Shown here in pieces: positions 15,745 through 24,522 of a stretch of 64,000 bases of DNA (positions within the stretch are counted from its first letter, which is position 1; the number at the start of each line of letters is the position of its first letter). The stretch comes from Bacteroidales bacterium. Its GTDB lineage: Bacteria; Bacteroidota; Bacteroidia; Bacteroidales; P3. The position numbers and the translations under genes are program-made. Under the pieces are notes generated by a model, which made no database searches, was not told where the DNA came from, and saw only the letters and a list, made by a program, of their open reading frames with translations. The stretch is from positions 62,001 to 126,000 of the forward strand of contig JAFVCE010000015.1 of assembly GCA_017479385.1 (NCBI GenBank), read 5' to 3'.

Positions 15745-17694
15745 TTACTTTGTAAGAATGATGGGTGTTGTTGCCATTTTTTTCTGGTTAGAGGCTGCTA
15801 TGCGGAAGGCTGGCCACTCGCTGGCCTCGTAGCGGCGTTTGCCAAGCATAATGTTTTCTCCAAACGTAAGTTGTTTGCCTTGCATTTGTATGCCACAACC
15901 AAAACTTGCCGATGGGTCGGCCAAACCGTCAATCATTGGATAGTGCAGCATGGTGTACTCTTCGGGTAAGGAAACCTCCTCTTTAATATCAATAAAGCGT
16001 GAGCAACGGTCGCTGAATGGCTGTTGGCGAGAGGCCTGGTCAAGTTTGAGAAAAAGATGACTCATGGCACGGCTGTAAAAGTTGCGAGCCGAGAGGGGAA
16101 TGAAAGCAAGGGTGTTTTTATCGACCGTGGCATAGTTTGCGATGCTGTACTTGTAGGTTATCATCACGGGTTGATCAAGGTAGTGGTCGGGGTCGGTGTG
16201 GGTGATGTCTATTATTTCTGCTCGTGGGTCAATACGAAGCAGTTCCAACTCAAGGTTGCGTTGCCATTCGCTCTGGCGCGCACTGAACACACCTCTCACG
16301 GCAGCGTCGCTCTGTCCCTCGGCGGTGATGGTGATGGTGCCAGTGAGGTCGCCAGTGGACGATATTTTGCAAGTGTTGAGAATGCGGATATAATGGTTTT
16401 TAGAATCGCTTATGGGTGTCTCTTGCAGGTCTGCGCCTTCGGGTGTACCAATCAGGTAGCCTTGTTGTTGTTCGGCACTGCTCCATAGTTCGCGTACGTT
16501 AGGCACCCATGTGGGATCGAGAAGTTGGAATTTACCGTTGCGCAGTTGCACAGCACACACGCTATGGTTAAATTGATCGGCAGGTATGCGGTCTATACGT
16601 TCTCCAGCCATGGTCATGGCAGCATAGGCTTTGAATCCTGCAGCACGCAACATGGCTACTAAAAGCGATGCCTTGTCTTTGCACACGCCACAGCGATCGG
16701 TGAAGTTCATTTGCACGTTGTGCAACGTAAAGCCTTCGCCTTCTCCCATCGAAATGCCTGCATAGCGCATGTTGTCGGCCACCCAGTGGGTAAGGCGTGC
16801 CACCGAGTCGGCTTCGTCTTTGGCACCGTTCAGTATTTCGGCTACTTTCTTTGTAAGTTCTGGTGTGGCCGTGAAACTACCATAATCTTCGTTAACACCA
16901 TAAAACCAACGGCTTTTGGTTTGCCAGTCGGGGCTGGTTGATAGCAGTAGTTTGCATTGTATGTCGTTGTTTGCAAGTGCGTTTGGTTCGCGCTTTAGTG
17001 GCATTATGTCGGTCTTGGCAAAGGTGTAGATGCTACGTCCCTCTTCTGCGGCTTTCTCGCTATGGGTAGTTATATCGCCATTATAGACTTTATATTGCAG
17101 GTTTTTCTCGTCAAGAATATTCAACTGATATACTTTGCGTTCTACGGGTTGCGAAGCATAGAAAGGCACAATATCGTAGAAGTGCCCTTTCATGGGAGGT
17201 ATGTATCGAGCATCGGCATTTGTTTCATCAGATAGTAGGGCATAGGTGAACCCCTTTTTATATGTCCACACCTCCAGTTCGTCGCCTATTTCAAGATGCC
17301 CCACTTCTACCATCTTTTGGCTCGCTCCCCAGTAAATGAGGCGCGCGGGAGCAACATAGTCGTACACTTCGCTGTTGTTTTCACGACCAGGCCATATTAG
17401 CGTGTCTGTGTTACCCTGTCGGTGTACCAGCACTCGTTCTATATCGCAGTATGCCGACTGGGGGTCGTAGTCCATCTTGAATGTGCTGTGTTGTGTGCAT
17501 CCAGCCAAGCTATTCATGGCAATGCGTACGTGATTTTGTATGTGGCTCAATCCCGATTCCTCCATATATACACCTGTCGAATCGAAACGAGTCACCGTGT
17601 TGTAACCTGCATACTTATCGGGCAATGCTGCATCTTGCGCCGCCACATAGATGCCACTTGCGGCCAACATCAGTGTCAGTAGAGTTTTCTTCAT
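15745..17694 (-). CDS. DUF3857 and transglutaminase-domain exported protein
   Basis: A 649-residue protein with signal peptide MKKTLLTLMLAASGIYVAAQ. It carries DUF3857 (about 35-215: TRFDSTGVYMEESGLSHIQNHVRIAMNSL) and a transglutaminase core whose Cys-His-Asp triad is visible: RCGVCKDKASLLVAMLRAAG near 335, FNHSVCAVQL near 373 and LLDPTWVPN near 389. The C-terminal third is beta-rich (DUF2569-like or accessory domain not recognised). The fold could be a peptidase, amidase or crosslinking enzyme; which one cannot be read from sequence. First gene of a two-gene unit with 14232-15722. Confidence 0.85.
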   Translation of the reverse strand: MKKTLLTLMLAASGIYVAAQDAALPDKYAGYNTVTRFDSTGVYMEESGLSHIQNHVRIAMNSLAGCTQHSTFKMDYDPQSAYCDIERVLVHRQGNTDTLIWPGRENNSEVYDYVAPARLIYWGASQKMVEVGHLEIGDELEVWTYKKGFTYALLSDETNADARYIPPMKGHFYDIVPFYASQPVERKVYQLNILDEKNLQYKVYNGDITTHSEKAAEEGRSIYTFAKTDIMPLKREPNALANNDIQCKLLLSTSPDWQTKSRWFYGVNEDYGSFTATPELTKKVAEILNGAKDEADSVARLTHWVADNMRYAGISMGEGEGFTLHNVQMNFTDRCGVCKDKASLLVAMLRAAGFKAYAAMTMAGERIDRIPADQFNHSVCAVQLRNGKFQLLDPTWVPNVRELWSSAEQQQGYLIGTPEGADLQETPISDSKNHYIRILNTCKISSTGDLTGTITITAEGQSDAAVRGVFSARQSEWQRNLELELLRIDPRAEIIDITHTDPDHYLDQPVMITYKYSIANYATVDKNTLAFIPLSARNFYSRAMSHLFLKLDQASRQQPFSDRCSRFIDIKEEVSLPEEYTMLHYPMIDGLADPSASFGCGIQMQGKQLTFGENIMLGKRRYEASEWPAFRIAASNQKKMATTPIILTK

Positions 17695-17823
17695 ATCTTA
17701 TTGTTAATTTTTTTTGACCTAAAACAGGTCAACGTGGCAAGTGCGTGATTTATTGCACATCATGCCAAGATTATTCACCTTTTTTGTCCGTACTTACGCC
17801 CAATTATCACCCTCTTTTTTAGG

Positions 17824-17867
17824 ACTTAGGTAGGACTTGATAGGGAGATGATAGGGAGATGGTACCT
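17824..17867 (+). repeat. 11-bp periodic array (four units)
   Basis: Units start at 17824, 17835, 17846 and 17857: ACTTAGGTAGG, then ACTTGATAGGG, then AGATGATAGGG, then a decayed copy. The period is exactly 11 bp, and the TAGGG core matches the arrays at 10.2 and 21.0 kb. It lies in the 263-base gap between the DUF3857 gene and tRNA-Gln. Confidence 0.7.
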
Positions 17868-17920
17868 CTAAAAAGGCCTGTTGCTTTGTCGCAATATGGG
17901 AGAGGAGGGATAGAAGATAA

Positions 17921-17954
17921 AAGAAAAGCGAGGTAAACCACAGGTTTACCTCGC
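17921..17954 (-). terminator. Terminator after tRNA-Gln
   Basis: On the minus strand a 12-bp stem GCGAGGTAAACC (pairing 17943-17954 with 17928-17939), 3-base loop, then CTTTTCTTTT. It begins 3 bases after the tRNA. Confidence 0.85.
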
Positions 17955-17957
17955 CAG

Positions 17958-18028
17958 TTGTCCTACCAGGACTCGAACCTAGACTAGCTGATCCAGAGTC
18001 AGATGTGCTACCATTACACCATAGGACA
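17958..18028 (-). tRNA. tRNA-Gln (anticodon CTG)
   Basis: On the minus strand the 7-bp acceptor stem TGTCCTA pairs with TAGGACA, followed by a D arm (GGTGTAATGGTAGCAC), an anticodon arm with loop CTCTGGA whose anticodon is CTG (reads CAG, Gln), and a T arm containing GGTTCGAGTCC. The discriminator base is A and CCA is not encoded. A terminator follows directly. Confidence 0.95.
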
Positions 18029-18209
18029 GCGTTTTGTCTTGTTGCTCAAAGGAACTTTGTCGCACTCAAAACGGTTGCAAAAGTAAGTCTTTGGCGCAAA
18101 GTGAGCAAATTTTTTTGCATTTGGTTACTCGTTTTTTTATCCCTTTGCTGGTAATCAGAAGTTTGTGGCTGTTGAATATGCCTGTACAAAATATGTTTGC
18201 AATTGACTT

Positions 18210-20846
18210 TTACAACGTATCACCTTCAGAGTCCGATCCATTTTGAGCCGATTTTTCGAGTTCCATTTTACCAAAACGAAGTGTTACGCCAGCCGATATG
18301 TAGCGACTGTTGGTCATCTTGTTGGTGCTCTCGCTCAAATAGAATGGGTTGGTATTTTCACTGCCACTGCCGTAGCGTCCACCCCAGTTGAAGATGTCTT
18401 GTATGTTGACGAATACAGACAGTTTGCGCTTGAAGAAGTCGCTACGCACACCCATGTTGAGGCTGTAGCGTGCTTTGCGCTCGCTCATCAAACTTAATGT
18501 TGGTGAGTTGTAGTTTGCCGACAGATGCACCTGATATTGGTTGAATATCTTGGTCCAAGCGTTTAGTCGTACACTCCACGACACCATGTCTCGCTCATCG
18601 GTCTGTGGCACCCCATTGCGATCATATTCCATGCGGTATCCGTAATCGTACAGGTTGGCGTATAAGCGTACATTGAAGAAACCTGTTGGGCGATAGGTCA
18701 TATTCACCGAAGCCCCATATCGCCATGAAGTACCCATGTTGTAGGGTATCGAGTAGCTCACAATGCGGTCGAGCCATGCGTCGTACTCGGCATCTGTCAG
18801 ACTGCTAATCTCATTGGTACTTAAGCGTCCGTAGCCTTCAATTCCAACATTGCCAAATCGTTCAAAGTATTTTTGCCAACCCAACTCGGACGAGTGCGTT
18901 ATGGCATTGCGAAGTCCATTCTGGTTACCAGTCCTGTATGAGTCTTCTCCATATATCCTAAAGCGAGTCAACTGGCTCTCTGAGGGGGTGGCCATACGCA
19001 TCGAATAGTTAACCTTGAAGTTGTGCATCGACTCGGTGCGATAGCTTATGTGTACCGATGGACGAAATGTGATTTCGGTGAATGAGCTGTCGTCGCTAAA
19101 AGGCATTTCGCTTTCATATTTGTATGCCGTTTGTTCAAGCCCAACCCCGAGACCACTACTCACTGTTAGCCCACCCCAACGGTGTGTCCAGTTTACATCG
19201 GCGTTGCCACTTGTTTCTGCTCCAGTGAAATGGTAGGCACGTAGAACGTCGATGCTGTCGTAGCTGCCAGATGCCGACATGTAGTAACGTCTATACTCAT
19301 TATCCATGCTCTGGTGGTCAACACGTAGGCCGTAACTCATTTCTCCATCCTTGCTATATGGGCGATTGTAGCGAGCATCAAGGCTCAAACCAAGTGTGCT
19401 ACTTTCGGTTAGTAAGTAGCGGTTTTCATCAAGGTCGGTATAAGTTGTGTACCAGCGGTTATAGTAATCGTCGGTGCTGTTGTGCGATATGCGACTGTTA
19501 ATGCCGATTCTGAGATTGTGTCCCTCTTGATCGAACTTTTTAGTCCAGTCGGCACCCAAGTGACCAAACATAGAAGCTCCGCTTGAAGTGTCGCCAATAC
19601 GGTAATCAAGTATGCTATCGATGGCTCCATAGAATGTTTGAATTGTGTGGCGTCGTGAGGGGTTTTCGCTGTGTGTATAGTTGAAACCTCCATCGACAGA
19701 TATTTCCTGCGAGGAGTCGATTTCGTAGTTGACAGACATGAATATGTTACCCCCTATGCTCATGGCCTCGCTTGCCGAGGTATCGGTTTGGTACATTGTT
19801 GTGTCGTAGTCGTCGCCGTTTTGGGCGCGACGCATAGACCATCCTTCGTTGGTGTTGTCGCGACGCGAGTATCGTCCACTGGCAAATATGTTGATGCTCA
19901 GTTTCTCTTTCGCCCACATGTAGCTCAACCACGGGCTAACGAATGGTTGATTACCTCCATTGACACCGAAACTTATGAATTGGTTGCTTTTGATGTGAGC
20001 CGTTGTGATAATGTTTATTACGGCTTCGGCACTGGTAGCATACTTAGCCGACGGATTGGTAATGGTTTCGATGCGAGCCAAGGCATTGGCAGGAAGTGTC
20101 TCAAGATAGGTCTTAAGGTTCTCTTCGGTCAGTTTTGAGGGTTTGTCGTTTACCCATATTTCTACGCTACTAACACCGCGAAGCGTGATGTTGCCTTCAA
20201 CGTCCACCTCTACACCGGGCGCATTTTGCAGCGCATCGTTGGTGGTACCAGTCTGAATCGACGGGTCTTCGCTAACGTTGTATACCATTTTCTCGCCCTC
20301 CATGGCATAGAGAGGCTTGGATGCGGTGATGGTTACTTCTCCAAGTGTTGTAGAGCCAGGCTTCAGACGCAGCGTGCCAAGGGCTGTATTGTTGCTCACG
20401 GAGAAAGGCATGAGTAGGCTTTGATAGCCTATTGCCGATACACGCAGCAGGTGTCCCCCTTGAGGTATTTCGCTTATTTCAAATAGCCCATCGAAGTTTG
20501 TAGAGCCTCCTTTAATGAAAGAACTGTCGGCCGAATCGAGCACGGCCACGTTTACGAATGGTAAAAATTCACCCGTTACGCTGTCGCGCAGCGAACCTAC
20601 CACCTTGAAAAGGTCGCCTTCTTTAACCTTTTTCTTTTGCTTAACAGAGCGTGCCTTTTCGCTATCGGACATGTTGTTCCAGTCGCGATTTTGACCTGGT
20701 CGAGGCCTGTTACCGGGACGTTCGCCCGATGGGGGACGACCACCAGGGCCACCAAAACCACCAGGTTGGGCGTTGAGTGTTGAAGCAAGGGTTAGGAATG
20801 TGGCCAATGCTGTGGCATATAGCAGTAGGTTTGTGCGGATTTTCAT
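18210..20846 (-). CDS. Outer-membrane beta-barrel protein of the TonB-dependent-receptor-like family
   Basis: An 878-residue protein: signal peptide to about residue 27 (STLNAQ), a Pro/Gly/Arg-rich stretch (about 28-55), a CarboxypepD_reg-like domain (GDLFKVVGSLRDSVTGEFLPFVNVAV, about 78-165), a plug-like domain (DALQNAPGVEVDVEGNITLRGVSSVEIWVNDKP, about 205-285) and a long barrel (OMP_b-brl_3 type) ending VTLRFGKMELEKS. No TonB box is recognisable by eye. Such proteins import or export unknown substrates across the outer membrane. The acidic C-terminal tail after the last strand (GSDSEGDTL) is a little unusual. It has its own -7 box and no co-directional partner. Confidence 0.85.
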   Translation of the reverse strand: MKIRTNLLLYATALATFLTLASTLNAQPGGFGGPGGRPPSGERPGNRPRPGQNRDWNNMSDSEKARSVKQKKKVKEGDLFKVVGSLRDSVTGEFLPFVNVAVLDSADSSFIKGGSTNFDGLFEISEIPQGGHLLRVSAIGYQSLLMPFSVSNNTALGTLRLKPGSTTLGEVTITASKPLYAMEGEKMVYNVSEDPSIQTGTTNDALQNAPGVEVDVEGNITLRGVSSVEIWVNDKPSKLTEENLKTYLETLPANALARIETITNPSAKYATSAEAVINIITTAHIKSNQFISFGVNGGNQPFVSPWLSYMWAKEKLSINIFASGRYSRRDNTNEGWSMRRAQNGDDYDTTMYQTDTSASEAMSIGGNIFMSVNYEIDSSQEISVDGGFNYTHSENPSRRHTIQTFYGAIDSILDYRIGDTSSGASMFGHLGADWTKKFDQEGHNLRIGINSRISHNSTDDYYNRWYTTYTDLDENRYLLTESSTLGLSLDARYNRPYSKDGEMSYGLRVDHQSMDNEYRRYYMSASGSYDSIDVLRAYHFTGAETSGNADVNWTHRWGGLTVSSGLGVGLEQTAYKYESEMPFSDDSSFTEITFRPSVHISYRTESMHNFKVNYSMRMATPSESQLTRFRIYGEDSYRTGNQNGLRNAITHSSELGWQKYFERFGNVGIEGYGRLSTNEISSLTDAEYDAWLDRIVSYSIPYNMGTSWRYGASVNMTYRPTGFFNVRLYANLYDYGYRMEYDRNGVPQTDERDMVSWSVRLNAWTKIFNQYQVHLSANYNSPTLSLMSERKARYSLNMGVRSDFFKRKLSVFVNIQDIFNWGGRYGSGSENTNPFYLSESTNKMTNSRYISAGVTLRFGKMELEKSAQNGSDSEGDTL

Positions 20847-20886
20847 TTCTTGTGTTGAGTTTGGGAAATGGTATAAAAAACGCTTG

Positions 20887-20894
20887 CAAAGGTA
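20887..20894 (-). promoter_or_regulatory. -7 promoter box for the barrel gene
   Basis: TACCTTTG on the minus strand, a full match to TAnnTTTG, 41 bases upstream of the ATG at 20846. No TTTG at ideal -33 spacing. Confidence 0.6.
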
Positions 20895-20993
20895 ATAATA
20901 ATTTTAGTACAATATTCCCCCCAAATCTTGCAAATACGACAAAGTAAAGATTGATATCTTCTGGGCATAAGGAGCGTAGCGTGTCCTGCATTT

Positions 20994-21042
20994 CGCCCTA
21001 TCAAGTCCTGCAGAAGCAGGACTTGATAGGGCGTTGATAGGG
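20994..21042 (-). repeat. Hairpin built from 11-bp repeat units
   Basis: An 18-bp perfect inverted repeat (20994-21011 with 21016-21033) with loop AGAA. The right arm contains ACTTGATAGGG at 21021 followed by CGTTGATAGGG at 21032, 11 bases apart, and the left arm is the complement. It follows the stop side of the gene at 21057-22109 and may act as its terminator, although no T run is present. Confidence 0.7.
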
Positions 21043-21056
21043 TGAAAATACGACTA

Positions 21057-22109
21057 CTATCTATTAGTGGCACGGAGTGCTGTTTCGTAGTCGGTTTCGT
21101 CAAATGTGTAGGTTATGCGATAACGGTATACTTCGTTGGCAGAATATCTACGATTATAGCGGGAACCACTTATGTGGTGTTCTGTTTTTACAAACATGTC
21201 GTTGACCATCCAGTTTTGGTGGTCAAGAAAACATTTTTCGGGGAGGTAATGCAGGCTATCGGTAGTTGTGTCGTAGATGCATTGTTGCATGATGCGGATT
21301 GAGTCGTCGAACACTACGTACAGAGTGTCGCGTATGTATCCACGAGGTACGTTTCTTATCTGATTGATGGCAAATTTATTCGTACGGAGCGTGGATGGTA
21401 TGAACAACTCTTGGAATGTTACGGTTTGTTGTGGCGCGATTGTAAGTGTCAGTGGCGTGGAAAGCGAGTCGCGTTGTTGCATTTGCAGGGTTATGGCGTG
21501 TTGTGTACTATTGGTAATTACTGCTAAATCTTGGTCTTCTGCTTTATCTGTGTGCCATGTGGTTCTGTGAAAGAATAAAGTATAAAGTATGGCTACAATC
21601 AAAGCCAGACCTATCCATATCCATTGGCGGATGTTGAATTTATGTGCCGACTCGGTTTCAATTTGTTCGCCACCGCACAACTGTTGCTGCAGTGCATCAA
21701 TGGTTTTGCCTTGAAATAGGTCGGCATTGACCATTATAGGGTCGCCATCAGTAAGTGTCAGTTGTAGGATGATAAGCTCATTCCTGCCTGTGCCGAAATT
21801 TACGACTGTCGCTTCAGTTATGTCGGCGCAATTAACCAGTATGTGTTCGTGATATTTTATACGCCAGGTTACCTCTTTTACGGCACAGTGGTATAAGATT
21901 ATTTGTTCGTCGTCAAGTTCTATGAGGGCTTTACGGCGGGAATAGTCGATAAGAAAGAGCGTTAGGGGAATCGGAATTAGGAGAATCAATATAATCAGAA
22001 GCCAATATTGGACGGTGATTCCGAGAATGATGGTACCCACGATGAATAGGAGGGTGATATACTGTACTGTGCGGTTAAATAGTTTTTTAGGTTTGATTGT
22101 CATTTTCAT
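21057..22109 (-). CDS. Uncharacterised membrane protein with PH-like segment
   Basis: A 350-residue protein I cannot name. Two adjacent hydrophobic helices near the N-terminus (about 16-34 and 36-55: YITLLFIVGTIILGITV, LLIILILLIPIPLTLFLI) are followed by a basic turn and a beta-rich segment that resembles a bacterial PH-like domain (ALIELDDEQIILYHCAV). A further helix lies near 168-184 (WIWIGLALIVAILYTLFF). The C-terminal half (about 185-350) is predicted extracytoplasmic and beta-rich, with several Cys. It is the second gene on its strand after the small ORF at 22131, separated by 21 bases. Confidence 0.6.
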   Translation of the reverse strand: MKMTIKPKKLFNRTVQYITLLFIVGTIILGITVQYWLLIILILLIPIPLTLFLIDYSRRKALIELDDEQIILYHCAVKEVTWRIKYHEHILVNCADITEATVVNFGTGRNELIILQLTLTDGDPIMVNADLFQGKTIDALQQQLCGGEQIETESAHKFNIRQWIWIGLALIVAILYTLFFHRTTWHTDKAEDQDLAVITNSTQHAITLQMQQRDSLSTPLTLTIAPQQTVTFQELFIPSTLRTNKFAINQIRNVPRGYIRDTLYVVFDDSIRIMQQCIYDTTTDSLHYLPEKCFLDHQNWMVNDMFVKTEHHISGSRYNRRYSANEVYRYRITYTFDETDYETALRATNR

Positions 22110-22130
22110 ATTTTTTGTCGCTTAATTGTC

Positions 22131-22397
22131 TTATTCTTGTTTTTCGAGGAAAGTGAACGTAATGGGTAAGTTGACTTGTACCCGAACCACATTTCCGTTG
22201 CTGTCTATATACCCAATCTTTGGGAAAGATAAAAAGCACTTATGTACCGATATAGCCGTAGATAACATCACCATGTATAACAATGGGGAATAGGGGGGGG
22301 GGCTTGGGCACTGTGTCAAAGCCAGGTGATTCTGGGCTCCACAAAAGAGGGCAATAAACATCGTCGCCCAAAGCGCTGGCCGTAGAATTGTTTTCAT
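22131..22397 (-). CDS. Small exported protein with a ten-base C tract, possibly frame-disrupted
   Basis: An 88-residue frame with a signal-like start (MKTILRPALWATMFIALFCGAQ) and a C-terminal part that reads like a real protein (IGYIDSNGNVVRVQVNLPITFTF). In the middle, ten C residues in a row on the coding strand (22293-22302) encode PSPPPYS. Around that tract another frame also reads plausibly (GFDTVPKPPP before it, VIHGDVIYGYIGT after it), so the gene may be shifted out of frame here or switch by slipped-strand changes in the tract. It sits 21 bases before the 350-residue membrane protein gene. Function unknown. Confidence 0.45.
   Translation of the reverse strand: MKTILRPALWATMFIALFCGAQNHLALTQCPSPPPYSPLLYMVMLSTAISVHKCFLSFPKIGYIDSNGNVVRVQVNLPITFTFLEKQE
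22293..22302 (+). repeat. Homopolymer tract of ten G
   Basis: Ten consecutive G on the plus strand inside the small ORF at 22131-22397. A second tract of ten C occurs at 53712-53721. Confidence 0.9.
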
Positions 22398-22601
22398 AGT
22401 TGTGAATTGATTATGATTTTGAAAGGTGCAAATGTAGAAAGAAAGTTGAATAGTAACCGTAACTAATTACTCCTCCCCATAATATCTTGTGTATCAATTG
22501 TATGATGGTTGGTGTGTTTTAATAGTCTGTGTGCGTGAGATGGTTTGTTAGGATAAAACGACCGAAAAATATTTACTGTGTGCCATGTTGCATAATTGCA
22601 G

Positions 22602-22609
22602 TAACTTTG
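22602..22609 (+). promoter_or_regulatory. -7 promoter box for NCS2-type permease
   Basis: TAACTTTG, a full match to TAnnTTTG, 37 bases before the ATG at 22646. It lies inside the longer frame that begins at 22529, so the later start is favoured. Confidence 0.65.
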
Positions 22610-22645
22610 CAGCGAGAAACTATTCTACAAAAACGCCTATATAAG

Positions 22646-24013
22646 ATGCAAAGAACTTTTGGTGAGGAACAACCCTACTGGCCATTAGGCCCATTCAAAG
22701 TACGTCTACCTTTCGTCCATTACAAGTTTGCGTGGCCCGACTATGTGCAAGGCCTCTTGGTATGTGCTGTATGTCTCAGTGCTGTGCCGATGTTGCAAGA
22801 GTATCTTGGTATGCCGTTCGACATTGCCATAACCATTGTCATCCTAAACGGATTGCTTTACTGCACTCACGTGCTACTTGGAGACCCCGTGGTGCCTGGT
22901 TGGATAACGCCAGCCATACCAATATTACTACTCTACGTGAGTCAGTATGCCCCAGGACCAGAACGTATGCAGGCTTTGATCGCATTCGAATTCATGCTTG
23001 GCATCTTGGCGTTTACACTGGGTGTAACAGGATTGGGGAAAAAGATGATAAAGATAGTGCCCAACGCGATGCAGGCTGGTATTATTGTTGGGGCCGGCAT
23101 TGCAGCAGTGATTGTGGTTTTCAAAGAGGGGGGGCATTTCGATAAGTCGCCTCTCACCATTGGCATTTGCATGGCCATTGGATTCTTCCTCTTGTTTTCT
23201 AACACGTTCAAAGTGTTTGCCCAACGTAACAAAGTGGCTAAATTCATCTCCGACTTGGGTATATTGCCCATCATGGTGTTGGCTGTAGTTTTGGGACCGC
23301 TGGTACTTGAAACTCCGTGGCCAAAAATAGAATGGGGTGTGGTGAAGCCAAATTTTATTGGCGTGTGGCGCGACTGGACGGTGTTTGGACTTGGTATTCC
23401 ACCTGCCAAGATGTTTCTTTCTGCCATCCCAATAGTCATTTCCACCTATATTGTACTTTTTGGTGATATGATTCAGGCTCAAGCCCTACTTGAAGACTGT
23501 GCCGAGAAACGCCCCGACGAGAAAATAGACTACAACCCCAACCGTTCGCACATCATTTTTGGTATGCGCAATATGATTATGTCGGTCATCGGTCCCGACC
23601 TCACCATGTGTGGCCCACTGTGGGCCGCTATGCAAGTGGTTATCTGCGATCGCTATAAAAAAGGCCGTGCCGCAATGGACTCTATTCACTCGGGTGCAGG
23701 TTCATTCCGCTTTGGTACACTGACGGGCTATTTCCTCCTGCCAATAGTTACACTTGTGCGACCTATATTGGGCGTGGCATTGGCCTCAACCTTGCTCATA
23801 CAAGGCTTTGTCTCGTTCCGCGTGGGTATCAGCAAGGCTCGAACTGCGATAGATCTGGGTATAGCTGGAGTTATGGCTGCCGTGCTCGCATCGCGTGGTG
23901 CCGCGTGGGGATTGGGCACAGGCATTGTGTTGAGTCTGTTACTACTGCTGCCACGGCAGAAACAAGAACCTCGTAAAGAAGAGTCAGAAAAAGACACGAC
24001 GGGTAACGATTAG
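22646..24013 (+). CDS. NCS2-type (xanthine/uracil-like) membrane permease
   Basis: A 455-residue inner-membrane protein starting MQRTFGEEQPYWPLGPFKVRLP; the frame opens earlier at 22529 but a promoter box at 22602 excludes that start. It has about 12 hydrophobic segments (for example YVQGLLVCAVCLSAVPML, FMLGILAFTLGVTGLGKKM, IMVLAVVLGPLVLE, LGVALASTLLIQGFVSFRVG). Layout and spacing resemble the NCS2/SulP group of nucleobase or anion transporters, but a diagnostic nucleobase motif is not clear, so the substrate is open. The C-terminus is short and charged (RQKQEPRKEESEKD). Single-gene unit. Confidence 0.65.
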   Translation: MQRTFGEEQPYWPLGPFKVRLPFVHYKFAWPDYVQGLLVCAVCLSAVPMLQEYLGMPFDIAITIVILNGLLYCTHVLLGDPVVPGWITPAIPILLLYVSQYAPGPERMQALIAFEFMLGILAFTLGVTGLGKKMIKIVPNAMQAGIIVGAGIAAVIVVFKEGGHFDKSPLTIGICMAIGFFLLFSNTFKVFAQRNKVAKFISDLGILPIMVLAVVLGPLVLETPWPKIEWGVVKPNFIGVWRDWTVFGLGIPPAKMFLSAIPIVISTYIVLFGDMIQAQALLEDCAEKRPDEKIDYNPNRSHIIFGMRNMIMSVIGPDLTMCGPLWAAMQVVICDRYKKGRAAMDSIHSGAGSFRFGTLTGYFLLPIVTLVRPILGVALASTLLIQGFVSFRVGISKARTAIDLGIAGVMAAVLASRGAAWGLGTGIVLSLLLLLPRQKQEPRKEESEKDTTGND

Positions 24014-24141
24014 CCAGTAAAATTAGGTTCAATTTCCCACTTGACACAAATTTCATATTATAAACATCGCTTGAACAGTAAAGTCTTATTTGCCAAATCT
24101 TTTTTTGCACTATAGTGTTGCCTTGCAGCAAAAAAAGTTTT

Positions 24142-24149
24142 TACCTTTG
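24142..24149 (+). promoter_or_regulatory. -7 promoter box upstream of RNA element A
   Basis: TACCTTTG matches TAnnTTTG; CTTG at 24122-24125 is a weak -33. Transcription would start near 24156, about 70 bases before the conserved part of RNA element A. Confidence 0.5.
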
Positions 24150-24224
24150 CGGAGAAGTTACAACTGTTAAGTTATCAATTGATAAATGCTATGATGAAAT
24201 AATACTCATAAAACTTAAGAAATA

Positions 24225-24463
24225 ACATAATTGAGCGGACGCTCTTGTTCTCCTGTAGAAAAGCTGGTAACTTTCAAAGAACGAGAATAAGAAAGCGCGA
24301 GTTCACGTCAGGGGCGTGAATTTTCGTGACACTTATTAGTTCTAAGGTATCACCAGCACCTTCTACAGTAATAAGGCAGTTTTGACGAAAGAATCACGCC
24401 TTTCTTCATGCCCCTTAATTAGCAATAGTGTCCTGCTTATAACAATAAGCAGGGAAGCCGAAA
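24225..24463 (+). ncRNA. Structured RNA element, copy A (family not recognised)
   Basis: Begins with a 28-base stretch identical to copy B, including the small hairpin GAGCGGACGCTC (24233-24244). Then a long imperfect hairpin: CTGTAGAA (24253-24260) pairs with 24361-24368; an AA/ACC internal loop; GCTGGT (24263-24268) pairs with 24352-24357; AGAAC (24278-24282) pairs with 24339-24343; AATAAG (24286-24291) pairs with 24332-24337; top hairpin TTCACG/CGTGAA (24302-24320). A 3' domain follows (GGCA with TGCC, GAAAG with CTTTC) and a last hairpin CCTGCTTAT/ATAAGCAGG (24432-24453). It ends 60 bases before the lipoprotein gene at 24523. Copies B, C and D keep the pairing with different bases. Confidence 0.7.
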
Positions 24464-24522
24464 ACTGCACTATAGAGTAGGCAGAAAAAAAGTTGCGCAC
24501 GACACGAAATAGTGTATAAAAA

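Noticed and set aside
24225-24463. Retron msr-msd or integron attC site
   Set aside because: No reverse transcriptase or integrase nearby, no conserved GTTRRRY/RYYYAAC ends, and the hairpins differ in end sequence among copies.
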